From: Streptomyces sp. NRRL F-6131 | Lineage (GTDB): Bacteria; Actinomycetota; Actinomycetes; Streptomycetales; Streptomycetaceae | NCBI GenBank assembly: GCA_000719695.1 | Contig: JOHN01000081.1 | Coordinates: 1-29,775, forward strand | Direction of reading: 5' to 3' | DNA: 29,775 nucleotides | Shown here: piece after piece, positions 22,829 through 29,775 of the stretch | Position numbering within the stretch: the stretch's first letter is position 1 | How the letters are laid out: every line of letters begins with the position of its first letter | Notes under the pieces: model-generated | Told to the model about the DNA's origin: nothing | Databases searched by the model: none | What the model saw: only the letters and a program-made list of their open reading frames with translations | Made by a program: the position numbers and the translations under genes

Positions 22829-22865
22829 GGAAGGGCCCGGTCGCACTCGGCGGCCGGGCCCTTCC
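22829..22865 (+). terminator. Terminator after the aldehyde dehydrogenase gene
   Basis: GGAAGGGCCCGG (22829-22840) and CCGGGCCCTTCC (22854-22865) form a perfect 12-bp stem with a 13-base loop, 11 bases after the stop codon. Confidence 0.85.
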
Positions 22866-22937
22866 GCGTCCTGCGGCGGTCGGGGCGGCGGTTCCGGGCG
22901 GCGCGGGAGCAGTGCCGGAGCAGTGCCGTGCCGGGGC

Positions 22938-23603
22938 TCAGCCGTGGCCGGCGGCCGCCGCGACGGCCTCGGCGACGGTGGCGTTGCCCGCGACCAGGTC
23001 CAGGGTCTGCCCGGCCGTGCCGGGTTCGTGCAGCAGGCCGGCGAGCACGGCGGCGACGTCCTGCCGGTCGACGGCTCCGCGCGGGAGGTCGGGGGCGAGC
23101 CGGACCAGCCCGGTGCCGGGGCCGTCGGTGAGGCGGCCGGGGCGCAGCACCGTCCAGGCCAGTGCCGTCCGGGCGCGGACGGCGTCGTCGGCGGCGCCCT
23201 TGGCCCGCAGATAGGTCTCGAAGGTCTCGTCGGCGGGGTACCTGGCCCGGGCGTCGGCGCCCATCGAGGAGACGATGAGGTAGCGGCGGACGCCGGCGAG
23301 TTCGGCGGCGTCGGCGAGCAGCACGGCGGCGTCCCGGTCGACGCTGAGCTTGCGGGCGGTGCCGCTGCCCGGGCCGGCGCCGGCCGCGAAGACCACGGCG
23401 TCGGCGCCGTCGAGCAGCCGGGCGAGTTCGGGCGGGGTGGCGGACTCCAGGTCGAGCAGCAGCGGTTCGGCGCCGGCGGCGACCAGGTCCTCGGTCTGTT
23501 CGGGGCGGCGGATGATCCCGGCGGGCCGGTCGCCGCGGTCGGCGAGCAGCCGTTCGAGCCGGCGGGCGATCTGTCCGTGGCCCCCGGCGATGACGATGCG
23601 CAT
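22938..23603 (-). CDS. NAD(P)-binding SDR-like oxidoreductase
   Basis: 221 residues, atypical short-chain dehydrogenase or NmrA-like protein. It starts [20 protein letters not shown], a Rossmann nucleotide-binding loop (GGHGQIA in place of GxxGxxG), followed by the LLLDLE strand, [21 protein letters not shown], the [10 protein letters not shown] segment, [15 protein letters not shown] and [12 protein letters not shown]. The classical YxxxK catalytic pair is represented by Y-x-x-x-K-like YLRAKG, so enzyme activity is possible but the substrate is unknown. ATG 23603 fits the start of the fold; GGAG lies immediately before it, tighter than usual. It is divergent from dxr with 118 bases between. 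Confidence 0.9.
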   Translation of the reverse strand: MRIVIAGGHGQIARRLERLLADRGDRPAGIIRRPEQTEDLVAAGAEPLLLDLESATPPELARLLDGADAVVFAAGAGPGSGTARKLSVDRDAAVLLADAAELAGVRRYLIVSSMGADARARYPADETFETYLRAKGAADDAVRARTALAWTVLRPGRLTDGPGTGLVRLAPDLPRGAVDRQDVAAVLAGLLHEPGTAGQTLDLVAGNATVAEAVAAAAGHG

Positions 23604-23709
23604 GGCTCCGACGGTAGCCCGGGGCGGCGGCGGCGTCCTGGGGAGCGCGGCGGCGGCTCCCGCGCCGGACCGGGGGAGCCCGTGGTGCGGGGGAGGGTGC
23701 CGGGCAGGC

Positions 23710-23715
23710 CACAAT
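23710..23715 (+). promoter_or_regulatory. Candidate -10 of a leaderless dxr transcript
   Basis: CACAAT is followed by six bases and the ATG of dxr, the spacing expected for a leaderless mRNA. The first base departs from TAnnnT. No Shine-Dalgarno sequence is seen upstream of the start. Confidence 0.3.
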
Positions 23716-23721
23716 GGGCGC

Positions 23722-24951
23722 ATGACTTCGCTCGCCCACCCGCAGCTGCGGTTCACCCCCGAGGTGACCGACCCCTCCGGCCCCCGGGAGCTGGTGATCC
23801 TCGGCTCCACCGGGTCGATCGGCACCCAGGCCATCGACGTGGTCCTCCGCCACCCGGACCGGTTCCGGGTGGCGGCCCTGTCGGCGGCCGGCGGCCGGGT
23901 GGAGCTGCTCGCCGAGCAGGCGGTGCGGCTGGGCGTGCACACCGTGGCGGTGGCCGATCCGGCGGCCGAACCGGCGCTGCGCGAGGCGCTGGCGGCGAAG
24001 GCCGGGGGCGGCCCGCTGCCGACCGTGCTGGCCGGTCCGGACGCCGCGACCGAGCTGGCGGCGATGGAGTGCCACTCGGTGCTGAACGGCATCACCGGTT
24101 CGATCGGCCTGCGCCCGACGCTGGCGGCGCTGCGGGCCGGTCGGGTGCTGGTGCTGGCCAACAAGGAGTCGCTGATCGTCGGCGGTCCGCTGGTGAAGGC
24201 GGTCGCGCGCCCGGGGCAGATCGTCCCGGTGGACTCGGAGCACGCCGCGCTGTTCCAGGCGCTGGCCGGCGGCACCCGGGCGGAGGTCCGCAAGCTGGTG
24301 GTGACCGCGAGCGGCGGCCCGTTCCGCAACCGCGGCCGGGCCGAGCTGGCCGGGGTCACCCCCGCCGACGCGCTGGCACACCCGACCTGGGCGATGGGCC
24401 CGGTCGTCACGATCAACTCGGCCACCCTGGTGAACAAGGGCCTGGAGGTGATCGAGGCGCACCTGCTCTACGACGTGCCGTTCGACCGGATCGAGGTCGT
24501 GGTCCATCCGCAGTCGGTCGTGCACTCGATGGTGGAGTTCACGGACGGTTCCACGCTGGCGCAGGCCAGCCCGCCGGACATGCGGATGCCGATCGCGCTC
24601 GGCCTGGGCTGGCCGGACCGGGTGCCGGACGCGGCCCCGGCCTGCGACTGGACGAAGGCGGCGACCTGGGAGTTCTTCCCGCTGGACGACGAGGCCTTCC
24701 CGGCGGTGGAGCTGGCCCGTGAGGTCGGCACCCTGGGCGGCACCGCACCGGCGGTCTTCAACGCGGCCAATGAGGAGTGTGTGGAGGCCTTCCTGAACGG
24801 CCGCCTCGCCTTCACCGGGATCGTGGACACTGTGGCGAAGGTCGTCGCCGAGCACGGGGCGCCGGCCGGGGGAACTTCCCTGACGGTGGAGGACGTCCTG
24901 CACGCGGAGGACTGGGCGCGCGCCCGGGCCCGCGAGCTCGCGGCGGGCTGA
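23722..24951 (+). CDS. dxr: 1-deoxy-D-xylulose 5-phosphate reductoisomerase
   Basis: 409 residues. Converts DXP to 2-C-methyl-D-erythritol 4-phosphate with NADPH, the committed step of the non-mevalonate isoprenoid pathway. Seen: the NADPH loop GSTGSIG (28-34), [10 protein letters not shown], the metal-site [64 protein letters not shown] and [11 protein letters not shown]. All characteristic motifs of the family are present and the length is normal. It is followed after 97 bases by a site-2 protease gene and then ispG, a linkage common in actinobacteria. ATG 23722 has no clear ribosome binding site. Confidence 0.97.
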   Translation: MTSLAHPQLRFTPEVTDPSGPRELVILGSTGSIGTQAIDVVLRHPDRFRVAALSAAGGRVELLAEQAVRLGVHTVAVADPAAEPALREALAAKAGGGPLPTVLAGPDAATELAAMECHSVLNGITGSIGLRPTLAALRAGRVLVLANKESLIVGGPLVKAVARPGQIVPVDSEHAALFQALAGGTRAEVRKLVVTASGGPFRNRGRAELAGVTPADALAHPTWAMGPVVTINSATLVNKGLEVIEAHLLYDVPFDRIEVVVHPQSVVHSMVEFTDGSTLAQASPPDMRMPIALGLGWPDRVPDAAPACDWTKAATWEFFPLDDEAFPAVELAREVGTLGGTAPAVFNAANEECVEAFLNGRLAFTGIVDTVAKVVAEHGAPAGGTSLTVEDVLHAEDWARARARELAAG

Positions 24952-24988
24952 CGGCCCGCCGGGCAACGGCACACACCGTCGGGGCGGA

Positions 24989-25002
24989 GTCGTCCGGACG
25001 AC
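24989..25002. promoter_or_regulatory. 14-bp perfect palindrome before the protease gene
   Basis: GTCGTCCGGACGAC is its own reverse complement. It sits between dxr and the protease gene, 47 bases before the latter's start. It is a possible operator; the GC-rich composition makes chance palindromes more likely than usual. Confidence 0.35.
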
Positions 25003-25048
25003 CGGTACGACGACAGGACGATCGGAGCGGCATGACGGAGGCGCAGCG

Positions 25049-26353
25049 GTGGCAACGGTGATGACGGTGGTCGGCATCCTGGTCTTCGTACTGGGACTGC
25101 TCTTCTCGATCGCCTGGCACGAGCTCGGCCACCTCTCCACGGCCAAGCTGTTCGGCATCCGGGTGCCGCAGTACATGGTCGGTTTCGGCCCGACCGTGTG
25201 GTCGCGGAAGAAGGGCGAGACCGAGTACGGCCTCAAGGCGGTCCCGCTGGGCGGGTACATCCGGATGATCGGGATGTTCCCGCCGGGCGCCGACGGGCGG
25301 ATCACCCAGCGCTCCACCTCGCCCTGGCGGTCCATGATCGAGGACGCCCGCGAGGCCTCCTACGAGGAGGTCTCGGAGGGCGACGAGACCCGGCTCTTCT
25401 ACACGCGCAAGCCGTGGAAGCGCGTGATCGTCATGTTCGCCGGGCCGTTCATGAACCTCCTGCTCTCCTTCGGGCTCTTCCTCACCGTGATGATGGGCTT
25501 CGGCGTCTCGATGTCGGTGCCGACCATCGGCACCGTCTCCGAGTGCGTCGTCAAGGCCGGCCGGCCCACCGACACCTGCCCGGCGGACGCGCCCGCGGCG
25601 CCCGCCTTCCAGGCCGGGCTCAAGCCGGGCGACAAGGTGGTGTCCTTCGACGGCGACCGGATCGGCAGCTACGAGCAACTCCAGAACGACATCCGGAAGT
25701 CGGCCGGGAAGACGGTCGACCTGGTGGTCGAGCGCGGCGGGCAGCAGCTCACCCTCACGCCGACCATCGCCGTCAACGACGTGCAGAAGTACGACGCCGA
25801 CGGCGTGCCGGTCAAGGGCGAGACGGTGCGGGCCGGCTTCCTCGGCTTCACCCCGACCGCGGGCGTGGTGCGGCTCGGCTTCGGGCAGTCCCTCGACCGG
25901 ATGTACGACATGGCGGAGCACGGCGTGGAGTCGCTCGCCGCGCTGCCCGGCAAGATCCCCGGCCTCTGGCACTCGGTGGTCGACGGCACCCCGCGCGAGG
26001 CCGATTCGCCGATCGGCATGGTCGGCGCGGCCCGGGTCAGCGGCGAGGTGTTCGCCCTCGACATCCCCGGCAGCCAGCGGGTCGCCTACTTCGTCAACCT
26101 GCTCGCCGGGATCAACCTCTCGCTGTTCCTCTTCAACATGCTGCCGCTGCTGCCGCTGGACGGCGGTCACATCGCGGGCGCGGTCTGGGAGTCGGTCCGC
26201 CGTCGGCTGGCCCGGCTGTTCCGCAGGCCCGACCCCGGTCCGTTCGACGTGGCCCGGCTGATGCCGCTCGCGTACGTCGTGGCCAGTGTGTTCATCGGCT
26301 TCACCCTGCTCGTGCTCGTCGCCGACCTGGTGAACCCCGTCAAGATCAGTTGA
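25049..26353 (+). CDS. Site-2 protease, Rip1/RseP type
   Basis: 434 residues, membrane-embedded zinc protease of the M50 family, which cuts transmembrane anti-sigma factors and similar substrates. The zinc-binding HELGH is in the first helix (residues 24-28). [32 protein letters not shown] follows it, GPFMNLLLS marks the next helix, a PDZ domain (about 185-235, [17 protein letters not shown]) lies in the extracytoplasmic part, and the third zinc ligand is in the LLPLDGGH motif near the C-terminal helices. GTG 25049 has GGAGG (25036-25040) at eight bases. Its place between dxr and ispG is the standard actinobacterial order. Homologues such as mycobacterial Rip1 control several sigma factors; the substrates here are unknown. 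Confidence 0.95.
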   Translation: MATVMTVVGILVFVLGLLFSIAWHELGHLSTAKLFGIRVPQYMVGFGPTVWSRKKGETEYGLKAVPLGGYIRMIGMFPPGADGRITQRSTSPWRSMIEDAREASYEEVSEGDETRLFYTRKPWKRVIVMFAGPFMNLLLSFGLFLTVMMGFGVSMSVPTIGTVSECVVKAGRPTDTCPADAPAAPAFQAGLKPGDKVVSFDGDRIGSYEQLQNDIRKSAGKTVDLVVERGGQQLTLTPTIAVNDVQKYDADGVPVKGETVRAGFLGFTPTAGVVRLGFGQSLDRMYDMAEHGVESLAALPGKIPGLWHSVVDGTPREADSPIGMVGAARVSGEVFALDIPGSQRVAYFVNLLAGINLSLFLFNMLPLLPLDGGHIAGAVWESVRRRLARLFRRPDPGPFDVARLMPLAYVVASVFIGFTLLVLVADLVNPVKIS

Positions 26354-26406
26354 GCCGGCCGGCCGGTGGGTGCGCGGGCGCCCGATTCCGTGCCGTACCG
26401 TTGGAG

Positions 26407-26436
26407 CCCGGGCGCGCGAACGTCGGCGCGCCCGGG
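26407..26436 (+). terminator. Hairpin between the protease gene and ispG
   Basis: CCCGGGCGCGC (26407-26417) and GCGCGCCCGGG (26426-26436) form a perfect 11-bp stem with an 8-base loop, in the 140-base gap before ispG. It is probably a terminator or partial attenuator, which suggests ispG has its own promoter downstream. Confidence 0.65.
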
Positions 26437-26493
26437 TTCGGTCGTCCCAGCGGCCGGGCCGACCACACCTCAACCCCGGGGAACCCTGCGCAC

Positions 26494-27654
26494 ATGACCG
26501 CGATCTCGCTCGGTATTCCGTCTCTGCCGCTCAAGCCGCTCGCCCAGCGCCGTGTCTCCCGTCAGATCATGGTCGGCAACGTGCCGGTCGGCGGCGACGC
26601 CCCGATCTCGGTGCAGTCGATGACGACCACGCTGACCTCGGACATCAACGCCACGCTGCAGCAGATCGCTGAGCTCACCGCCTCCGGCTGCCAGATCGTG
26701 CGGGTCGCCGTCCCCTCCCAGGACGACGCCGACGCGCTGCCGATCATCGCCAAGAAGTCGCAGATCCCGGTGATCGCCGACATCCACTTCCAGCCGAAGT
26801 ACGTCTTCGCCGCGATCGACGCCGGCTGCGCCGCGGTCCGGGTCAACCCGGGCAACATCAAGGCCTTCGACGACAAGGTCGGCGAGATCGCCAAGGCCGC
26901 CAAGGACGCCGGCGTGCCGATCCGGATCGGCGTCAACGCCGGTTCGCTCGACAAGCGCTTGCTGGAGAAGTACGGCCGGGCCACCCCCGAGGCGCTGGTC
27001 GAGTCCGCGCTCTGGGAGTGCTCGCTCTTCGAGGAGCACGACTTCCGCGACATCAAGATCTCGGTCAAGCACAACGACCCGGTCGTGATGATCAACGCCT
27101 ACCGCCAGCTCGCCGCCGCCTGCGACTACCCGCTGCACCTCGGCGTCACCGAGGCCGGCCCCGCCTTCCAGGGCACCATCAAGTCCGCGGTCGCCTTCGG
27201 CGCGCTGCTCGCCGAGGGCATCGGCGACACCATCCGGGTCTCGCTGAGCGCCCCGCCGGCCGAGGAGATCAAGGTCGGCAACCAGATCCTGGAGTCGCTC
27301 GGGCTGCGCCAGCGCGGCCTGGAGATCGTCTCCTGCCCGTCCTGCGGCCGCGCCCAGGTCGACGTCTACAAGCTCGCCGAGGAGGTCACGGCCGGCCTGG
27401 AGGGCATGAACGTGCCGCTGCGCGTCGCGGTCATGGGCTGCGTCGTCAACGGCCCGGGCGAGGCCCGTGAGGCCGACCTCGGGGTCGCCTCCGGCAACGG
27501 CAAGGGCCAGATCTTCGTCAAGGGCGAGGTCATCAAGACCGTCCCCGAGTCCAAGATCGTGGAGACCCTGATCGAGGAGGCGTTCAAGATCGCCGAGCAG
27601 ATGGAGGCCGAGGGCGTCGAGTCCGGCGAGCCGACCGTCACCGCCGGCGAGTGA
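26494..27654 (+). CDS. ispG: 4-hydroxy-3-methylbut-2-enyl diphosphate synthase
   Basis: 386 residues. This [4Fe-4S] enzyme turns 2-C-methylerythritol 2,4-cyclodiphosphate into HMBPP, the penultimate step of the non-mevalonate pathway. Seen: [58 protein letters not shown] and [11 protein letters not shown]. The cluster ligands are Cys281 and Cys284 (SCPSCGR), Cys316 ([10 protein letters not shown]) and Glu323. The protein is the short bacterial form without the insertion found in plant enzymes. ATG 26494 lies some 12 bases after CGGGGA. With dxr upstream, two of the pathway genes are linked. The start of the conserved core argues against the longer open frame. Confidence 0.97.
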   Translation: MTAISLGIPSLPLKPLAQRRVSRQIMVGNVPVGGDAPISVQSMTTTLTSDINATLQQIAELTASGCQIVRVAVPSQDDADALPIIAKKSQIPVIADIHFQPKYVFAAIDAGCAAVRVNPGNIKAFDDKVGEIAKAAKDAGVPIRIGVNAGSLDKRLLEKYGRATPEALVESALWECSLFEEHDFRDIKISVKHNDPVVMINAYRQLAAACDYPLHLGVTEAGPAFQGTIKSAVAFGALLAEGIGDTIRVSLSAPPAEEIKVGNQILESLGLRQRGLEIVSCPSCGRAQVDVYKLAEEVTAGLEGMNVPLRVAVMGCVVNGPGEAREADLGVASGNGKGQIFVKGEVIKTVPESKIVETLIEEAFKIAEQMEAEGVESGEPTVTAGE

Positions 27655-27695
27655 CCCACCCCGGTGTCGGGTAGGTCCCCGCAGTTCTTCCGGAA

Positions 27696-27725
27696 GCGGG
27701 GCCGTCCGTGCGCGGGCGGCCCCGC
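27696..27725 (+). terminator. Terminator after ispG
   Basis: GCGGGGCCGTCCG (27696-27708), loop TGCG, and CGGGCGGCCCCGC (27713-27725) give a 13-bp stem with one T:G wobble, about 40 bases after the ispG stop. Confidence 0.85.
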
Positions 27726-27791
27726 AGCCGTACCCGGGTGGGGGTCGGGAGTAGGGTGCGGCCACAGTCGTCTCAGTAAGGTGCTGTCTCG

Positions 27792-28685
27792 ATGCTCGAT
27801 CGAGGTGTGATGCTCCCCAGCTCGTTCCAGGCCGCCCGCGCCCTGGCGACCACCCGCGTGCTGGAACCGCCGGACCTGGCCGACGCCCTCGCCGTCCTCC
27901 ACCGCGACCCGGTCGCCAACGCCTTCGTCGCCACCCGGGTGGAGGCCGTCGGCCTCGACCCCTGGCGCCTCGGCGGTGAGATGTGGGGCTGGTACGACGA
28001 GCACGGCGAACTCGACGCCCTCTGCTACGCCGGGGCCAACCTCGTCCTGGTCGACGCCGGCCCGCAGGCCGTCCAGGCCTTCGCCGAACGCGCCCGCCGC
28101 CAGGGCCGCCGCTGCTCCTCCATCGTCGGGCCGGCCGGGCCCACCGCGGCCCTCTGGGCGCTGCTGGAACGCAGCTGGGGGCCGGCCAGGGAGGTCCGCG
28201 CCCACCAGCCGCTGCTGGCCACCACCGTGCCGTCCGCGGAGATCGCGCCGGACCCGCTGGTGCGGCGGGTGCGGCGGGAGGAGATCGACGCCCTGATGCC
28301 GGCCTGCGTGGCGATGTTCACCGAGGAGGTCGGCGTCTCTCCGCTGGCCGGCGACGGCGGACTGCTCTACCAGGCCCGGGTCGCCGAACTCGTCACCACC
28401 GGGCGCTCCTTCGCCCGCTTCGGCGAGGACGGCGAGGTCGTCTTCAAGGCGGAGATCGGGGCCGTCACCGAGGGCGCCTGCCAGATCCAGGGAGTCTGGG
28501 TCGCCCCCGAGCACCGGGGGCGGGGGCTCTCCGAGACCGGGATGGCCGCGGTGCTGGAACTCGCCCTGAGCGAGGTCGCTCCGGTGGTGTCGCTGTACGT
28601 CAACGACTACAACCTGCGGGCGCGGGCCTCCTACCGGCGGGTGGGGTTCCGGGAGGTCGGGGCGTTCATGAGCGTGCTGTTCTGA
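27792..28685 (+). CDS. DUF4081 and GNAT acetyltransferase
   Basis: 297 residues. The first half is the DUF4081 domain: ALAVLHRDPVANAFV, WRLGGEMWGWYD, LCYAGANLVLV, RRCSSIVGPAGPTAALW. The second half is a GNAT acetyltransferase domain with the acetyl-CoA loop VAPEHRGRGLSETGMAAV and the C-terminal SLYVNDYNLRARASYRRVGF. Proteins of this build are found beside ispG in actinobacteria. The acceptor, perhaps a protein or small amine, is unknown. ATG 27792 has AAGG at loose spacing; ATG 27810 has a closer GAGG and is nearly as good, and the choice changes only six residues. A terminator separates it from ispG, so it probably has its own promoter; TAGGGT near 27755 is a possible -10. Confidence 0.92.
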   Translation: MLDRGVMLPSSFQAARALATTRVLEPPDLADALAVLHRDPVANAFVATRVEAVGLDPWRLGGEMWGWYDEHGELDALCYAGANLVLVDAGPQAVQAFAERARRQGRRCSSIVGPAGPTAALWALLERSWGPAREVRAHQPLLATTVPSAEIAPDPLVRRVRREEIDALMPACVAMFTEEVGVSPLAGDGGLLYQARVAELVTTGRSFARFGEDGEVVFKAEIGAVTEGACQIQGVWVAPEHRGRGLSETGMAAVLELALSEVAPVVSLYVNDYNLRARASYRRVGFREVGAFMSVLF

Positions 28686-28782
28686 CCGGTTGCGCGTGCG
28701 GAGCACGTGGTGGGCGAGTGGGGAGTAACGTCCGGGACATGGAACGGCTGACCGGGTTGACGGCGGGGTGGGTGAGGGTGGG

Positions 28783-29358
28783 GTGACCGGGGTGCGGATC
28801 GAGGCCATCGACCTCGCGGCGTGGGCTCCGCAGGCGCTCGACGTCCAGGCGGTGGCGTTCGGGCTCACGCCCGAGGAGGTCATGGTCCGGCTCCACATCG
28901 TCGGACGGCACGCGCAGCAGCCCGGGGTGATCGCGTTCGGCGCGCTCAGCGGCGGCCGCCTGGTCGGCTTCGGGTACGGGATGCCGAACCGGCGCGAGCA
29001 CTGGTGGAGCACCGTGATCGAGCCCTACCTGGTCGCCCGTGGGCACGGGGGCTGGCTGGACGGGGTCTTCGCGGTCACCGAACTCCACGTGCTGCCGGAG
29101 TTCCAGGGGCGGGGCGTCGGCTCGGGCCTCATCAGGACGCTGACCGGGAGCTCCGGGATGGACCGCAGCATCCTCTCCGCGATCGACGCCGAGACGCCGG
29201 CCCGCCGGCTCTACCGGTCGCTCGGGTACCAGGACCTCGCGCGGGCCGTGCACTTCCCCAACACCGAGCGGCGCTACGCCGTGATGGGCGCCCCGCTGCC
29301 GTTGCGCGGGGCGGGCGGCTCGGACTTCGTTCAGAGCGCGCCGGCGAACTCCAGGTAG
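28783..29358 (+). CDS. GNAT-family N-acetyltransferase
   Basis: About 191 residues, single GNAT domain. Landmarks: IAFGALSGGRLVGFGYGM (strand pair), VTELHVLPEFQGRGVGSGLIRTL (acetyl-CoA loop QGRGVG) and AIDAETPARRLYRSLGYQDL (C-terminal helix and strand). It transfers acetyl from acetyl-CoA to an unknown amine. Several GTGs lie close together (28768, 28783, 28792); I take 28783, with GAGGG just upstream, but any could be right. The tail after RRYAVMGAPLPL is low-complexity and overlaps the convergent phosphotransferase gene by 28 bases. Confidence 0.87.
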   Translation: MTGVRIEAIDLAAWAPQALDVQAVAFGLTPEEVMVRLHIVGRHAQQPGVIAFGALSGGRLVGFGYGMPNRREHWWSTVIEPYLVARGHGGWLDGVFAVTELHVLPEFQGRGVGSGLIRTLTGSSGMDRSILSAIDAETPARRLYRSLGYQDLARAVHFPNTERRYAVMGAPLPLRGAGGSDFVQSAPANSR

Positions 29359-29775
29359 AGCTCGGCGTCGGAGCGGCGCTCCGCGGCGAGGGCGGTCAGC
29401 GCGAGCTCGACGGCGCGGACCAGGGTCCAGCCGCGGAGGCGGTCGCGGTCCACGTCCAGCGCCTCGGCGAGCTGGTGCAGGCGCCGGCGGACGGCGGCCG
29501 GGACGCCGGGGGAGCCGACCAGGGTGTCGGCGCGGTCCAGGACGAGCCGGGCCAGGTCGTAGGCGCGTTCGCCGACCAGGGGGCGGGGGTCGATCGCGAG
29601 CCAGGGGGCGCGGTCGGCGGCGAGGACGTTGCCGTGGTGGAAGTCGCCGTGCAGGAGGAACTCCTCGGCGGCGGAGCCGGCGAGGGCGGTGGCGGTCTCC
29701 CGCGCCTCGGCGAGGAGGGGGTCGGCGTCGGTGAGGAGGGGGTCGGCCTCGGGGGGAAGCTGCTCGGCCGGGGGC
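29331..29775 (-). CDS. Aminoglycoside/hydroxyurea phosphotransferase-like kinase (partial)
   Basis: Minus-strand gene that runs off the window; only the last 147 codons are visible. The translated part contains LLHGDFHHGNVLAADRAPWL, in which HGDFHHGN is the catalytic loop of aminoglycoside phosphotransferases (the Asp is the base), followed by AIDPRPLVGERAYDLARLVLD with the metal-binding IDP. The form 'DxHxGN ... WLAIDP.PLVG..AYDLA' is that of the APH(6)/hydroxyurea phosphotransferase group, which includes streptomycin 6-phosphotransferase; many chromosomal members have unknown substrates. The C-terminal helical part ends EFAGAL before TGA at 29331-29333. An internal Leu/Ala/Asp duplication (DPLLTDADPLLAEA) is present. 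The start and N-terminal lobe are not seen. Confidence 0.88.
   Translation of the reverse strand, partial: PPAEQLPPEADPLLTDADPLLAEARETATALAGSAAEEFLLHGDFHHGNVLAADRAPWLAIDPRPLVGERAYDLARLVLDRADTLVGSPGVPAAVRRRLHQLAEALDVDRDRLRGWTLVRAVELALTALAAERRSDAELYLEFAGAL

Noticed and set aside
29331..29775. A clinically typical antibiotic resistance gene
   Set aside because: Only the C-terminal part is visible, the gene sits among core chromosomal genes with no mobile element, and many such phosphotransferases in this group have no known resistance role.

Overview
This is a stretch of a very GC-rich actinobacterial chromosome, almost certainly from the Streptomycetaceae (Streptomyces or Kitasatospora). The evidence is the strong third-position GC bias, GGAGG-type ribosome binding sites with many GTG starts, the actinobacterial 5S rRNA 3' end, and a gene order (gabT, ATP-binding protein, PucR regulator, aldehyde dehydrogenase, then dxr, Rip1-type protease, ispG, DUF4081-GNAT) that I recall from Streptomyces genomes. 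I see no transposase, integrase, tRNA or CRISPR array, so this looks like chromosomal core with small accessory insertions.

Layout. Bases 1-90 are the last part of a 5S rRNA and the terminator of that rRNA operon. A NarL-type two-component pair follows (about 263-2298), then a four-helix DUF2637 membrane protein with a long disordered tail (2508-4295). Next comes a DUF6986 aldolase/citrate-lyase-like enzyme whose promoter carries a clear inverted-repeat operator over its start point (4393-5784), and a YigZ/IMPACT protein (5974-6630). From 6881 to 10481 lie two less ordinary genes. One is a conserved-looking protein of unknown function with a His/Asp/Glu tandem repeat. The other is an Mrr-family restriction-like protein in which the catalytic Asp and Gln-x-Lys positions appear to be lost. 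This pair is the best candidate in the window for an undescribed system, probably one derived from anti-phage defence.

From 10826 to 15624 are a ZIP-type metal transporter, a divergent LysR regulator/EamA exporter pair, a MarR regulator divergent from a DUF2218 protein, and a PAP2 phosphatase. From 15858 to 22817 is a GABA-type catabolic locus: gabT on the minus strand, then an FtsK/TraG-like ATPase, a PucR regulator and an aldehyde dehydrogenase on the plus strand. The transaminase and dehydrogenase could together turn 4-aminobutyrate (or a similar omega-amino acid) into a dicarboxylate through a semialdehyde.

The last part holds a small NAD(P)-binding SDR-like protein divergent from dxr, then rip1-like protease, ispG and two GNAT acetyltransferases. 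Dxr and IspG catalyse the second and sixth enzymatic steps after DXP in the methylerythritol phosphate route to isoprenoids, with the site-2 protease between them. The window ends inside an aminoglycoside-phosphotransferase-like gene on the minus strand. Functions are assigned by reading translated motifs; no database search was possible.
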